40,084 nt of DNA from Novosphingobium naphthalenivorans NBRC 102051 (GTDB lineage: Bacteria > Pseudomonadota > Alphaproteobacteria > Sphingomonadales > Sphingomonadaceae), in contig NZ_BCTX01000046.1 of NCBI RefSeq assembly GCF_001590985.1, forward strand, positions 1 to 40,084. Reading direction: 5' to 3'. Position 1 is the stretch's first letter. Every line of letters begins with the position of its first letter. The notes under the pieces were generated by a model, which saw only the letters and a program-made list of their open reading frames with translations, had not been told where the DNA came from and did no database searches. This document shows, one piece after another, positions 24,569-32,285 of the stretch. The position numbers and the translations under genes were made by a program.

Positions 24569-25576
24569 TCACTCCCTGCCGGCAAAGTAGCGGGCCATGG
24601 CCTCGGCTGCCTTGTCGGTCAGTTCGATGAAGGCGCGGCGGCGGTCGCTGTCGTCGCAGACGCGCGCGAACAACCCCGTTTCCACCATCTGCCCGATCCA
24701 GCGCAGCGCCGTCGTCGGCGGCACACCCGAGGCAATGCACAGCGACGTCACCGAGACCCGCTTGTGCTCAACCCGGGCCGCGGCGAGATCGAGCAGCATA
24801 TCCCATGCCGGATCGGCGAAAAGACCAGCCTCGAAATACTGCGCGCGCTGCTGGCGCTGCCGGATGATCTTGCGCACCAGACGCGCGTCCGGGAGCGATG
24901 GCCGGGCCGCGTAGCGCTTTCCCGGCGGCAGGACGCCAAGCTCGTCGGCGATCCGCCCGGAACCGGCGGAAGCGCTGGCAAACCGGAACGCGCTGTTCCC
25001 GGCATCCTTGACGAGCGAGCCGTCCGGCGGCGCCAGCCGTTCGATCTTCCCCGCGATCTGCCCGACCTGATCGGACAGGCGCAGCAGCATCAGCCGGTCA
25101 TCCTCCGAAAGCTCGCGCAGCCGGGCGGGGCCGAAACCGGCCAGAACCTGCCCCAGCGCGATTACCCGTTCGGCGCGGTTGGGATCGACCAGCAACACCG
25201 GGGCCGACTGGTCCATGCACGAAAACACATCATCGAGCGCTTCCACGCTGGTCGAGACGATCAGCCGCGCCTCGCAGCGGGCCGCGCGCAGATCGAGCCG
25301 CGCGAGTGCCGCCAAGGCCTCCGCATCGACTTGCGGACAATCAACCATCACGACATCGCCGAGCGCCCGCGCGTCCCCTTCCAGCAGGCTTGCCAGCGAC
25401 CCCACGGCCGTGACGGTCAGTCCGGCGGCCAGCGCATCATCCCGCATGGACGCGCGCAGATGCGCCCGGTCGGCAAAGATCGAAAGCACCACCGGCAGAC
25501 CGCCCGCGATCGTGCCGTATCCCGGCCCCGGGGACGAATAGGAAAAGTCCGGCTGAAGGAAATCCGTGTCGCGCAT
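24569..25576 (-). CDS. MarR-type winged-helix regulator with receiver-like N-terminal domain
   Basis: 335 residues. Residues about 30-150 look like a degenerate receiver/Rossmann-type domain (VVLSIFADRAHLRASMRDD, DVVMVDCPQVDAEAL, ARLIVSTSVEAL), followed by an Arg/Leu-rich middle. The C-terminal 90 residues are a winged helix: WDMLLDLAAARVEHKRVSVT, SLCIASGVPPTTALRWIGQM, DSDRRRAFIELTDKA. The GVPPTTALRWI recognition helix is typical of a MarR-like family common in sphingomonads (from memory). ATG 25576 has GGAG nine bases upstream. A sigma-70-like promoter and a palindrome overlapping the expected transcription start indicate autoregulation. The phosphoacceptor Asp of true receivers is not clearly present, so the N-terminal domain probably senses something other than phosphorylation. 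Confidence 0.87.
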   Translation of the reverse strand: MRDTDFLQPDFSYSSPGPGYGTIAGGLPVVLSIFADRAHLRASMRDDALAAGLTVTAVGSLASLLEGDARALGDVVMVDCPQVDAEALAALARLDLRAARCEARLIVSTSVEALDDVFSCMDQSAPVLLVDPNRAERVIALGQVLAGFGPARLRELSEDDRLMLLRLSDQVGQIAGKIERLAPPDGSLVKDAGNSAFRFASASAGSGRIADELGVLPPGKRYAARPSLPDARLVRKIIRQRQQRAQYFEAGLFADPAWDMLLDLAAARVEHKRVSVTSLCIASGVPPTTALRWIGQMVETGLFARVCDDSDRRRAFIELTDKAAEAMARYFAGRE

Positions 25577-25593
25577 CTGGTTCGACTCCGTGT

Positions 25594-25606
25594 TTCGCAA
25601 TGCGAA
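25594..25606. promoter_or_regulatory. Palindromic operator at the MarR-type gene start
   Basis: TTCGCA-A-TGCGAA is a perfect 6-1-6 repeat within TGTTTCGCAATGCGAACA. It lies directly downstream of the -10 box, 18 bp from the ATG, an ideal autorepression position. Confidence 0.6.
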
Positions 25607-25608
25607 CA

Positions 25609-25636
25609 AGAGTAGAACAAATGAAGATCAGGTCAA
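25609..25636 (-). promoter_or_regulatory. Sigma-70-like promoter of the MarR-type gene
   Basis: On the minus strand: -35 TTGACC (25631-25636), a 16-bp spacer, and -10 TACTCT (25609-25614). The surroundings are AT-richer than the window average. The operator palindrome covers the predicted start point. Confidence 0.55.
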
Positions 25637-25688
25637 GAATACGAGAACTGCAACGGCATTAAAACCTTGCAAGGCTCAAAGTCCGCTT

Positions 25689-25720
25689 AATTCGCATTCG
25701 GCGAATTTCCAAACAGTCTC
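25689..25720 (-). repeat. Repeat-element end with terminator-like palindrome, directly after hemH
   Basis: Read on the minus strand it starts GAGACTGTTTGGAAATTCGC, closely matching the left end of the 92-bp element at 4685-4776. It likewise begins at a stop codon whose complement is TCA. It contains a 7-bp stem (AATTCGC 25689-25695, GCGAATT 25701-25707) that may serve as hemH terminator. A second terminal repeat was not clearly found, so this may be a solo or decayed end. Confidence 0.5.
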
Positions 25721-26734
25721 TCAGCCCTGCCAACCCGCCAATTCGCGGCGCACGAGCGTCTCCAGCATCGCCATTCCCGGTGCCCGGTCGTTGAGGCAAG
25801 CCAGCGTGGCATAGCGTTCCCCGCCTGCCCCTTCGAACACCTCGCGCCCCCGGATCGCCAGTTCTTCCAGCGTTTCCACGCAATCGGCAGAAAAGCCCGG
25901 CGCGGCCAGGGCAATGCGGCGGGTGCCCGCTTTCGCTTCGTTTTCCAGCACGGTCTCGGTCGCGGGCTCCAGCCACTTGGCCCGGCCGAAGCGCGACTGG
26001 AAGGTGGTTTCGATCCGCAGGCCCGGCAGCCGCGCCGCCAGCCGCTCACCCAGCAGGCGCGATGTCTTGCGGCACTGGCAGTGATAGGGATCGCCCAGGT
26101 GCAGCGTGCGCTCCGGCATCCCGTGATAGGACAGCAGCAGCACTTCGGGCACGAAGTCGAGAGCCGCGATTTGCCCGGCGATATCCTCTTCCAGCGCGGC
26201 GATATAAGCCGGATCGTCGTAGTAGGGCGGCAGTGTGCGCACAGCCGGTTGCCAGCGCAGCGCGCGCAGGGCGTCGCCGAGGCTGTCCATCACCGAGGCA
26301 GTCGTCGCCCCCGAATATTGCGGGTAGAGCGGAGCAATCAGGATACGGTCGCAGCCTGCCGCCTGCATCGCCGCCAGCTTTGCCGGGATCGCGGGATTGC
26401 CGTAGCGCATCGCCCAGTCCACCCGCACGCCCTCGCCCAGCCGTGCCTGAAGCCCTTCTGCCTGCGCGGCAGTGATGGCGGCCAGCGGCGAGCCCTTGTC
26501 CGTCCACACTTGCGCATAGGCATGGGCGGACTTTGCCGGGCGCGTGCGCAGGATGATCCCGTGCAGGATCGGCTTCCAGGCAATCGCCGGAATTTCCACC
26601 ACGCGCTTGTCCGAGAGGAACTCGGCGAGATAGCGGCGCACGGCATCGGGCGTCGGCGCATCGGGCGTGCCGAGATTGACGAGCAGAACGCCGATGCCGC
26701 CGGTCGCTATGGAAGGATGATCGGGCGGCAGCAT
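25721..26734 (-). CDS. hemH: Ferrochelatase
   Basis: 337 residues. Inserts Fe(II) into protoporphyrin IX, the last step of protoheme synthesis. Visible features: GVLLVNLGTPDAPT, SDKRVVEIPAIAWKPIL, APLYPQYSGATTASV, the catalytic-His segment VLLLSYHGMPERTL (His204), and the C-terminal APGFSADCVETLEEL with the conserved acidic residues. The CQCRKTS segment retains extra cysteines seen in alphaproteobacterial enzymes. Its ATG shares one base with the stop of the molybdopterin hydroxylase gene, so it is translationally coupled as the third gene of mrp-hydroxylase-hemH. A repeat-derived palindrome follows the stop. Confidence 0.95.
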   Translation of the reverse strand: MLPPDHPSIATGGIGVLLVNLGTPDAPTPDAVRRYLAEFLSDKRVVEIPAIAWKPILHGIILRTRPAKSAHAYAQVWTDKGSPLAAITAAQAEGLQARLGEGVRVDWAMRYGNPAIPAKLAAMQAAGCDRILIAPLYPQYSGATTASVMDSLGDALRALRWQPAVRTLPPYYDDPAYIAALEEDIAGQIAALDFVPEVLLLSYHGMPERTLHLGDPYHCQCRKTSRLLGERLAARLPGLRIETTFQSRFGRAKWLEPATETVLENEAKAGTRRIALAAPGFSADCVETLEELAIRGREVFEGAGGERYATLACLNDRAPGMAMLETLVRRELAGWQG

Positions 26735-28992
26735 CACAGTTCCTCGTCGAAAAGGGGGAGGCGGCGGAACCGCAGGCCCGTCGCCGAAAACAGCGCATTG
26801 GCAACCGCAGGCGCGACGGCCGCGACACCCAGTTCGCCCGGATCGGCCGGATCGGCCGTGCTCTGGACAAATTCCACGTCGATCGCCGGGCAATCCGCCA
26901 GCGTGGGCAGGCCGAGATCGCCCAGCCGCTCGCTGCCCGGACGTCCGCCCTCGTACCGGACCGAGCAGCCCAGAACCAGCCCCAGACCGAACACCAGCCC
27001 GCCCTCGATCTGCTGGCGGGCGATGTCGAGATTGACGATGCGGCCGATGTCGGCAACCGCGCTCAGCTTGTCGACGCGCACGCCGTTCTCGTCGCGGCGA
27101 GCGCTGGCGATCAGGGCAATGCGGCCCTCTCCGATACCATGGCAGGCAATGCCCTGCCCGCTGTTGTCGCCGCCGCCGCCCCATTGCGCGAGGGCCGCGA
27201 CGCGCTGGAGGCATTCGGCGAGGCGCGGGTCCTTGCCCAGCATCGCCATGCGGTAGGACAGCGGCTCGCGCCCGGCCTTGTGCGCCATTTCATCGACGAA
27301 GCTTTCGTTGAAGAAAGCGGTGTAGCCATGGGCATTGCCGCGCAGGCGCGCGGTCGGCAGGGCTATCGTCGTGGGAATATGATCAATCGCGACATTGGGG
27401 ATGGCATAAGGCGGCACCGCGCCTTCCAGCGCGAGCGGATCGTCCTTGCCGGCCACGGCGCGGATCGCCTCGGCCTGCGTATCGCCGCCGAACAGGCGGC
27501 GGCCGAACTCGCGCGCACTTGCCGGCATGGCCACGCGCGCGCGCCAGCCGGCAATGCCGCCTTCGGTGTCGAACCGCCCCGCCATCACCGCCACGACCGG
27601 CGTGCGCGGCAGCCCTGCGCGCATTTCTTCGCGGCGGGACCATGTGAGCTGCACCGGGCGGCCGGTTTCCTTCGCCAGGATCGCCGCTTCCACGGCGTGC
27701 CCCATTTCCAGCCGCCGGTCGAAGCTGCCGCCCAGCGGCATCGGATAGAGCACCACGTGCGAGACTTCGATCCCGGCCGCGCGGGCCGCGGCCTCGCGGG
27801 TGGCTTCGGGCACTTGCGTGCCCACCCACAGTTCCAGCAGTCCGCCTTCCAGCCGCGCGGTCACGCTGGCCGTCTCGATCGTGGCGTGAAGCGCGGGCGC
27901 GACTTCGTAGCGCAGCTGCAACGGCAAACCGCCCTTCACCACCGCCATGTCGCCCGAGGCATGGATACGGTGCACCTGCCCCGTGCGCATCGCCTCGTCG
28001 AGCGTGTTGTCGACATCGGTGCTCTCGACACCGGCGGCGACCTTGAAGCGCGGCTTCATGCGCGTGAGGGCGGTTTCCGCCGTCCACCAGTCCCGCGCGA
28101 CGGCAGCCACCCAGCCCTCGCCCCTCACCGTGCGCACGAAGCCTTTCATCGGCTTCGCGGCTTCTTCGTCGATCCCAACAAGCGAAGCGCTGGCGCCAAG
28201 CGGCGCGTGGCGGATCGCGGCATGGAGCATGTCCGGCAAGCGCACATCGCCCGCGAAGGTCCACGATCCGTCGACCTTGGACGGCAAGTCGAGCCGGGGA
28301 TAGCGCAGCGCGGCGCCGGGCGGGAATTCCTCGGGATCCTCAGCCACGGCATCGGTGCGCAGCGGCGGGGGCGATGGCGGGGCATAGGCCGAAGCCTCTT
28401 CCGCCAGCGCGCCAAACGGCAGGCGCTTGCCCTCGTGGACGATGAACCCGCCCTGCGCGTCGCATTCCTCCCACGCCACGCCCCAGCGCGCGGCGGCGGC
28501 CTGCATCAGCATGGCCCGCGCCGAAGCGGCGGCCGCGCGCGCAGGCGCCTCGTAGGCCGCCAGCGACAGGCCGTCGGCGGTGGCGTTGAAGCGGTGATCC
28601 TCGGCCCAGCGGCGCGTGACGAAACCATCGGGGTCCTCGCCGAGCGAGGGCATGAGCGGCATCCACAGCGGCGCCCAGCGCGCGGCCAGTGCGAGATTGG
28701 CATAGAGTGCGCTGACCGGCGCCGGCTCGACCGCCACCTGCCGCCAGTCCGCGCCCAGTTCATAGGCGACGACTTGCGGGATCAGCGTCGTCACCCCCTG
28801 CCCCATCTCGACTTGCGGGACGGCGACCGACACGACGCCATCGGTGCCGATCTTGATCCAGGCGTCGAATGCGAATTCGCCCTTGCCCGGTGCCAGCGGC
28901 AGAGGGAAATGGCGCGGGCGCAGAAAATAGCCGAGCGCGAGCCCGCCACCGGCCAGCGCCCCGATCAGGATGCCGCGCCGGGAAACCGTCAT
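26734..28992 (-). CDS. Molybdopterin-binding oxidoreductase large subunit (xanthine dehydrogenase family, IorB-like)
   Basis: 752 residues, normal for the IorB/aldehyde-oxidase-type large subunit. A twin-arginine leader (SRRGILIGALAGGGLALG) indicates folded export to the periplasm. Conserved blocks are VEMGQGVTTLIPQVVAYELG, GSWTFAGDVRLPDMLHAAI, LRGNAHGYTAFFNESFVDEM and the C-terminal active-site region with Glu in PGELGVAAVAPAVANA. It should bind Mo-cytosine-dinucleotide cofactor and hydroxylate a small heteroaromatic or aldehyde. Odd: the [2Fe-2S] small subunit (IorA-like) that normally precedes it is absent; instead it is sandwiched, with single-base overlaps, between mrp and hemH. Confidence 0.9.
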   Translation of the reverse strand: MTVSRRGILIGALAGGGLALGYFLRPRHFPLPLAPGKGEFAFDAWIKIGTDGVVSVAVPQVEMGQGVTTLIPQVVAYELGADWRQVAVEPAPVSALYANLALAARWAPLWMPLMPSLGEDPDGFVTRRWAEDHRFNATADGLSLAAYEAPARAAAASARAMLMQAAAARWGVAWEECDAQGGFIVHEGKRLPFGALAEEASAYAPPSPPPLRTDAVAEDPEEFPPGAALRYPRLDLPSKVDGSWTFAGDVRLPDMLHAAIRHAPLGASASLVGIDEEAAKPMKGFVRTVRGEGWVAAVARDWWTAETALTRMKPRFKVAAGVESTDVDNTLDEAMRTGQVHRIHASGDMAVVKGGLPLQLRYEVAPALHATIETASVTARLEGGLLELWVGTQVPEATREAAARAAGIEVSHVVLYPMPLGGSFDRRLEMGHAVEAAILAKETGRPVQLTWSRREEMRAGLPRTPVVAVMAGRFDTEGGIAGWRARVAMPASAREFGRRLFGGDTQAEAIRAVAGKDDPLALEGAVPPYAIPNVAIDHIPTTIALPTARLRGNAHGYTAFFNESFVDEMAHKAGREPLSYRMAMLGKDPRLAECLQRVAALAQWGGGGDNSGQGIACHGIGEGRIALIASARRDENGVRVDKLSAVADIGRIVNLDIARQQIEGGLVFGLGLVLGCSVRYEGGRPGSERLGDLGLPTLADCPAIDVEFVQSTADPADPGELGVAAVAPAVANALFSATGLRFRRLPLFDEEL

Positions 28993-29999
28993 CAGTTCGT
29001 ATCCAGCCAGTCCGCGACCTTGCGCGCCAGATCCGCGAAGGCGCCCGCCTGCGGTCCATCGCCCGCCGCCGGAGGCGTACCGGCGTCGCTTTCGCGGCGG
29101 ATCGCGATGTCGAGCGGAATGCGGCCAAGGAACGGTGTGCCCATGCTCTTCGCGCAGGCCTCGGCGCCGCCAGTGCCGAAGGGATCACTCACTTCGCCGC
29201 AGTGCGGGCAGATGTACCCGGCCATGTTCTCGACCACGCCGATCACCGGCACGCCGCCCTTTTCGAACAGTTCCACCGCGCGGGTGGCATCGATCAGCGC
29301 AAGATCCTGCGGCGTCGAGACGATCACGGCACCGGCCGGCTTGAACTTCTGCAACATGGTCAGCTGGATGTCGCCAGTGCCCGGCGGCAGGTCGACGATA
29401 AGGATCTCCGCATCGTCCCAGTGGCCTTCGAGCAGCTGCGTGAGCGCGCCCGAAGCCATCGGCCCGCGCCAGGCGATGGCCTGCCCCGGATCGGACAGAT
29501 GCCCCATCGACAGGACCGGCACGCCCCAGCGGCTCGCCACCGGCACCAGCCGGTTGTCATGCGCGACGGGCTTCTGCCCTTCCGTGCCGAGCAGCCGCGC
29601 CTGCGAGGGACCGTAGATATCCGCATCGACCAGCCCGACCTTGCGGCCCGCCCGCGACAGCGCCACGGCAAGGTTCGCGGCGACCGTCGACTTGCCGACC
29701 CCGCCCTTGCCCGAACCGACCGCGATGATCCGCTGCACCGGCTTCGCCCCTTGCGGCGCGCCGGCCTTGTCCGCATCCGCCTTGTCCGCCATCAGCGCCA
29801 CCCGCACTTCGGACACGCCGGAAGCCGCTTGCAGCGCCTGAGTCACCGAAGCTTCCAGCATCGTGCGCGCCCGGGCATCCATGCCCGCGGCATCGAGCAC
29901 GATCGTCACCCGGCCATCGGCCAGCCGCAGCGACTGCACCCGCGCGGCCTCTTCCGGTGCCAGCAGGGCCTTCAGTCGGTCGGAAGCGTCGTTGGTCAT
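28992..29999 (-). CDS. mrp: Mrp/NBP35-type Fe-S cluster carrier ATPase
   Basis: 335 residues. An N-terminal MIP18-like (DUF59) remnant lies at about 5-70 (LADGRVTIVLDAAGMDARART), an Ala/Asp-rich linker follows, then the P-loop ATPase with GSGKGGVGKST, DADIYGPSQARLLG and DLPPGTGDIQLTM. The cluster-binding CPHC pair is in GYICPHCGEVSDPFG. It assembles and transfers 4Fe-4S clusters to apoproteins in the cytoplasm. Its stop overlaps the hydroxylase ATG by one base. Starts 125 bp from the divergent hflK. Confidence 0.95.
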   Translation of the reverse strand: MTNDASDRLKALLAPEEAARVQSLRLADGRVTIVLDAAGMDARARTMLEASVTQALQAASGVSEVRVALMADKADADKAGAPQGAKPVQRIIAVGSGKGGVGKSTVAANLAVALSRAGRKVGLVDADIYGPSQARLLGTEGQKPVAHDNRLVPVASRWGVPVLSMGHLSDPGQAIAWRGPMASGALTQLLEGHWDDAEILIVDLPPGTGDIQLTMLQKFKPAGAVIVSTPQDLALIDATRAVELFEKGGVPVIGVVENMAGYICPHCGEVSDPFGTGGAEACAKSMGTPFLGRIPLDIAIRRESDAGTPPAAGDGPQAGAFADLARKVADWLDTN

Positions 30000-30124
30000 G
30001 CAGTCTCCGGGTTCGCGCCTGGCCGCGCCTTTGCGCGGCGGGATTGCCGCTCAGGTGGCGCAGTCGCGGAAAAAGGGCAAGAGAGGCCCTGTTATTTGCG
30101 CAGCAGGTTCCTATAGATAGCCCC

Positions 30125-31315
30125 ATGAAAGCAATCGGTGATGCGATAACGAACCCCGGCGGAGACAATGGTCTGGCCATGGCGGGCCGCAACAGCCCCT
30201 GGGGCGGCGGCAGTGGTGACGGCAGCGGCGGCGGTAACGGTGACGGGCCCGGCAGCGAAAACGGCGAAGACAAGCAAGGCGGCGGCGAGCCCGGCGGCAA
30301 GCCCGCCGAGGGGCCCCGCAACCCCTGGCTTCCCGGCGGCGAGACGCCGCCGCGCCGGTCCGCCAGCATCGAGGACATCTTCCGCAGCCGCGATCCGCGC
30401 AAGTCCGGCGGCGGGCCGCGCGGCCCCGGCTTTCCCCAGCTTCCGCGCCGGCCCGACGGCAAGTCGTGGCTGCCGCTCGGCATCGGCCTTGCCGTGGCCG
30501 CGCTGCTGGGGCTCTCGATGGTCCACACCATCGGCCCCAAGGAGCAGGGGCTGGTCACGACGTTCGGCAAGTATTCGCGCGTGGTCGATTCCGGCGTGAA
30601 CTTCACGCTCCCCTGGCCGGTGGAACAGATCGACGTAGAGGACGTGCGCTCGTTCCGGGTCGACATGATCCCCGACAACGACAACGAAAAGCTGATGCTG
30701 ACGAGCGACAAGAACCTCGTCGATCTCAGCTACCTCGTGCGCTGGAACATCAAGAACCTGAAGGACTACAAGTTCCGCCTGGCCGATCCGCAGGAGACGG
30801 TGCGCGAAGTGGCCGAAGCGGCCATGCGCGCCTCGATCGCGCAGATCTCGCTCAACGATGCGATTTCCGGCGCCGGCCGCGCGCAAGTGGAGCAGGACGT
30901 GCGCGAACGTATGCAGCGCATCCTCGACTACTACAAATCGGGCGTCGCGGTGCAGGGCGTCGAAATCAAGAAAGCCGACCCGCCGGCCAAGACCAAGTCC
31001 GCTTTCGAGCAAGTTACCGTCGCCCAGCAGGAAGCCGAACGCGACCGCTCCGAGGCGCGGGCCTGGGCGCAGCAGAAGCTGGCCGAAGCCCAGGGCAATG
31101 CCCAGGCCTTCGACAAGGTCTATGAGCAGTACAAGCTTGCACCGGAGGTGACCAAGCGCCGTATGTATTACGAAACCATGGAAGGCGTGCTGCGCGACAA
31201 TGATACCGTTGTCGCCGAAGCCAAGGGCATGACCTCCTACCTGCCCCTGCCGGAAATGAAACGCAGCAGCAGCGATGATTCCACCACGACCGTTACCGCC
31301 AAGGGAGGCCAGTGA
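30125..31315 (+). CDS. hflK: HflK, membrane protease modulator (SPFH/band 7)
   Basis: About 396 residues. The N-terminal 75 residues are Gly/Asn/Pro-rich, one membrane helix follows (WLPLGIGLAVAALLGLSMVHT), then the SPFH domain (VVDSGVNFTLPWPVEQID; DKNLVDLSYLVRWNIKNL) and a coiled coil (QQEAERDRSEARAWAQQKLAEAQGNA, partly quoted). With HflC it forms the periplasm-facing cage that modulates FtsH. Start uncertain: ATG 30125 lies only a few bases after a TATAGAT box and lacks a ribosome-binding site; ATG 30179 (MAGRNSPWGG) is an alternative. Stop overlaps hflC by one base. Confidence 0.93.
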   Translation: MKAIGDAITNPGGDNGLAMAGRNSPWGGGSGDGSGGGNGDGPGSENGEDKQGGGEPGGKPAEGPRNPWLPGGETPPRRSASIEDIFRSRDPRKSGGGPRGPGFPQLPRRPDGKSWLPLGIGLAVAALLGLSMVHTIGPKEQGLVTTFGKYSRVVDSGVNFTLPWPVEQIDVEDVRSFRVDMIPDNDNEKLMLTSDKNLVDLSYLVRWNIKNLKDYKFRLADPQETVREVAEAAMRASIAQISLNDAISGAGRAQVEQDVRERMQRILDYYKSGVAVQGVEIKKADPPAKTKSAFEQVTVAQQEAERDRSEARAWAQQKLAEAQGNAQAFDKVYEQYKLAPEVTKRRMYYETMEGVLRDNDTVVAEAKGMTSYLPLPEMKRSSSDDSTTTVTAKGGQ

Positions 31316-32154
31316 TGGGGGACCTTTGGCATAACTACAAGGCGGCCTGGATTGCCGCAGCCGTCGTGGCCGCAGGCCTGATGATGAGCGTCATCATCGT
31401 GCCCGAAGACCAGCAGGCCGTCGTGATCCGCACCGGCCGTCCGGTCGCGGTCTACAACCCCTACAGGGCCAAGGCCGATTTCGGGCAGACCGACGCCGGC
31501 ATTCACTTGCGCGTGCCCCTGATCGACAAAGTCCAGCGGATCGACAAACGCCTGCTCTCGGTCGACATGCAGTCGCAGCAGGTGCTCTCGACCGACCAGC
31601 AGCGCCTCAATGTCGATGCCTATGCCCGCTACCGCATCATCGATCCGGTCAGGATGGTGGAGACCGCTGGCACGACCGACCGGGTGACGCAGCAGCTCGA
31701 ACCGATCCTGTCCTCGGTCGTCCGCCAGGAACTGGGCAAGCGCACGTTCCAGTCGCTGCTGACGGCCGAGCGCGGTCAGGCGATGGCGAACATCCGCGAC
31801 CTGCTTGACCGTGAGGCGCGTGAATACGGCGCGCAAGTGGTCGATGTGCGGATCAAGCGCGCCGACTTGCCCGAAGGGGCACTGGAAAGCGCTTTCGCCC
31901 GCATGGAAGCCTCGCGTCAGGAAGAAGCCAAGACGATTGCCGCCCAGGGCCAGCGCGATGCCCAGATCATCCGTGCCGATGCCGAAGCGCAGGCCGCCAA
32001 GATCTACGCCGACGCCTTCGGCAAGGACCCGGCCTTCTACGACTTCTACCGCTCGATGCAGAGCTACCGGGTCGCATTCGCCAGGGACGGGGGCGCGAAG
32101 ACATTCGTGCTGTCACCCGATAACGCCTACCTGAAGCACTTCAGGGAGCCGTGA
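31315..32154 (+). CDS. hflC: HflC, membrane protease modulator (SPFH/band 7)
   Basis: 279 residues. N-terminal signal-anchor helix (AAWIAAAVVAAGLMMSVIIV), SPFH domain (EDQQAVVIRTGRPVAVY; DAGIHLRVPLIDKVQRID; RLNVDAYARYRIIDP), and a helical C-terminal part ending in the SMQSYRVAF..AKTFVLSPD motif typical of HflC. The ATG is in TGATG overlapping the hflK stop, with GGGAGG at good spacing. A GTG one codon earlier is possible. The Do protease gene follows 131 bp downstream, a common arrangement in sphingomonads. Confidence 0.94.
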   Translation: MGDLWHNYKAAWIAAAVVAAGLMMSVIIVPEDQQAVVIRTGRPVAVYNPYRAKADFGQTDAGIHLRVPLIDKVQRIDKRLLSVDMQSQQVLSTDQQRLNVDAYARYRIIDPVRMVETAGTTDRVTQQLEPILSSVVRQELGKRTFQSLLTAERGQAMANIRDLLDREAREYGAQVVDVRIKRADLPEGALESAFARMEASRQEEAKTIAAQGQRDAQIIRADAEAQAAKIYADAFGKDPAFYDFYRSMQSYRVAFARDGGAKTFVLSPDNAYLKHFREP

Positions 32155-32285
32155 CCGGCCGGAATGGGCCGAAAAGGGGGCACAATGCCGGCACCATTCA
32201 ATCCCGGTTAAGCCAGCAGGGCGTCAACCGGGGCGGGGTCGGAGGATGGCGCCGCGGCGCCGCCACAACGGAGGAATCAAAGGAC

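Noticed and set aside
27139..29616. 825-codon plus-strand open frame opposite the molybdopterin hydroxylase and mrp
   Set aside because: Spans two well-defined genes on the other strand and has shadow-like composition.
32249..32262. GGCGCCGCGGCGCC palindrome in the degP leader
   Set aside because: Perfect, but such GC palindromes are expected by chance in this composition and no T-run or conserved context is visible.
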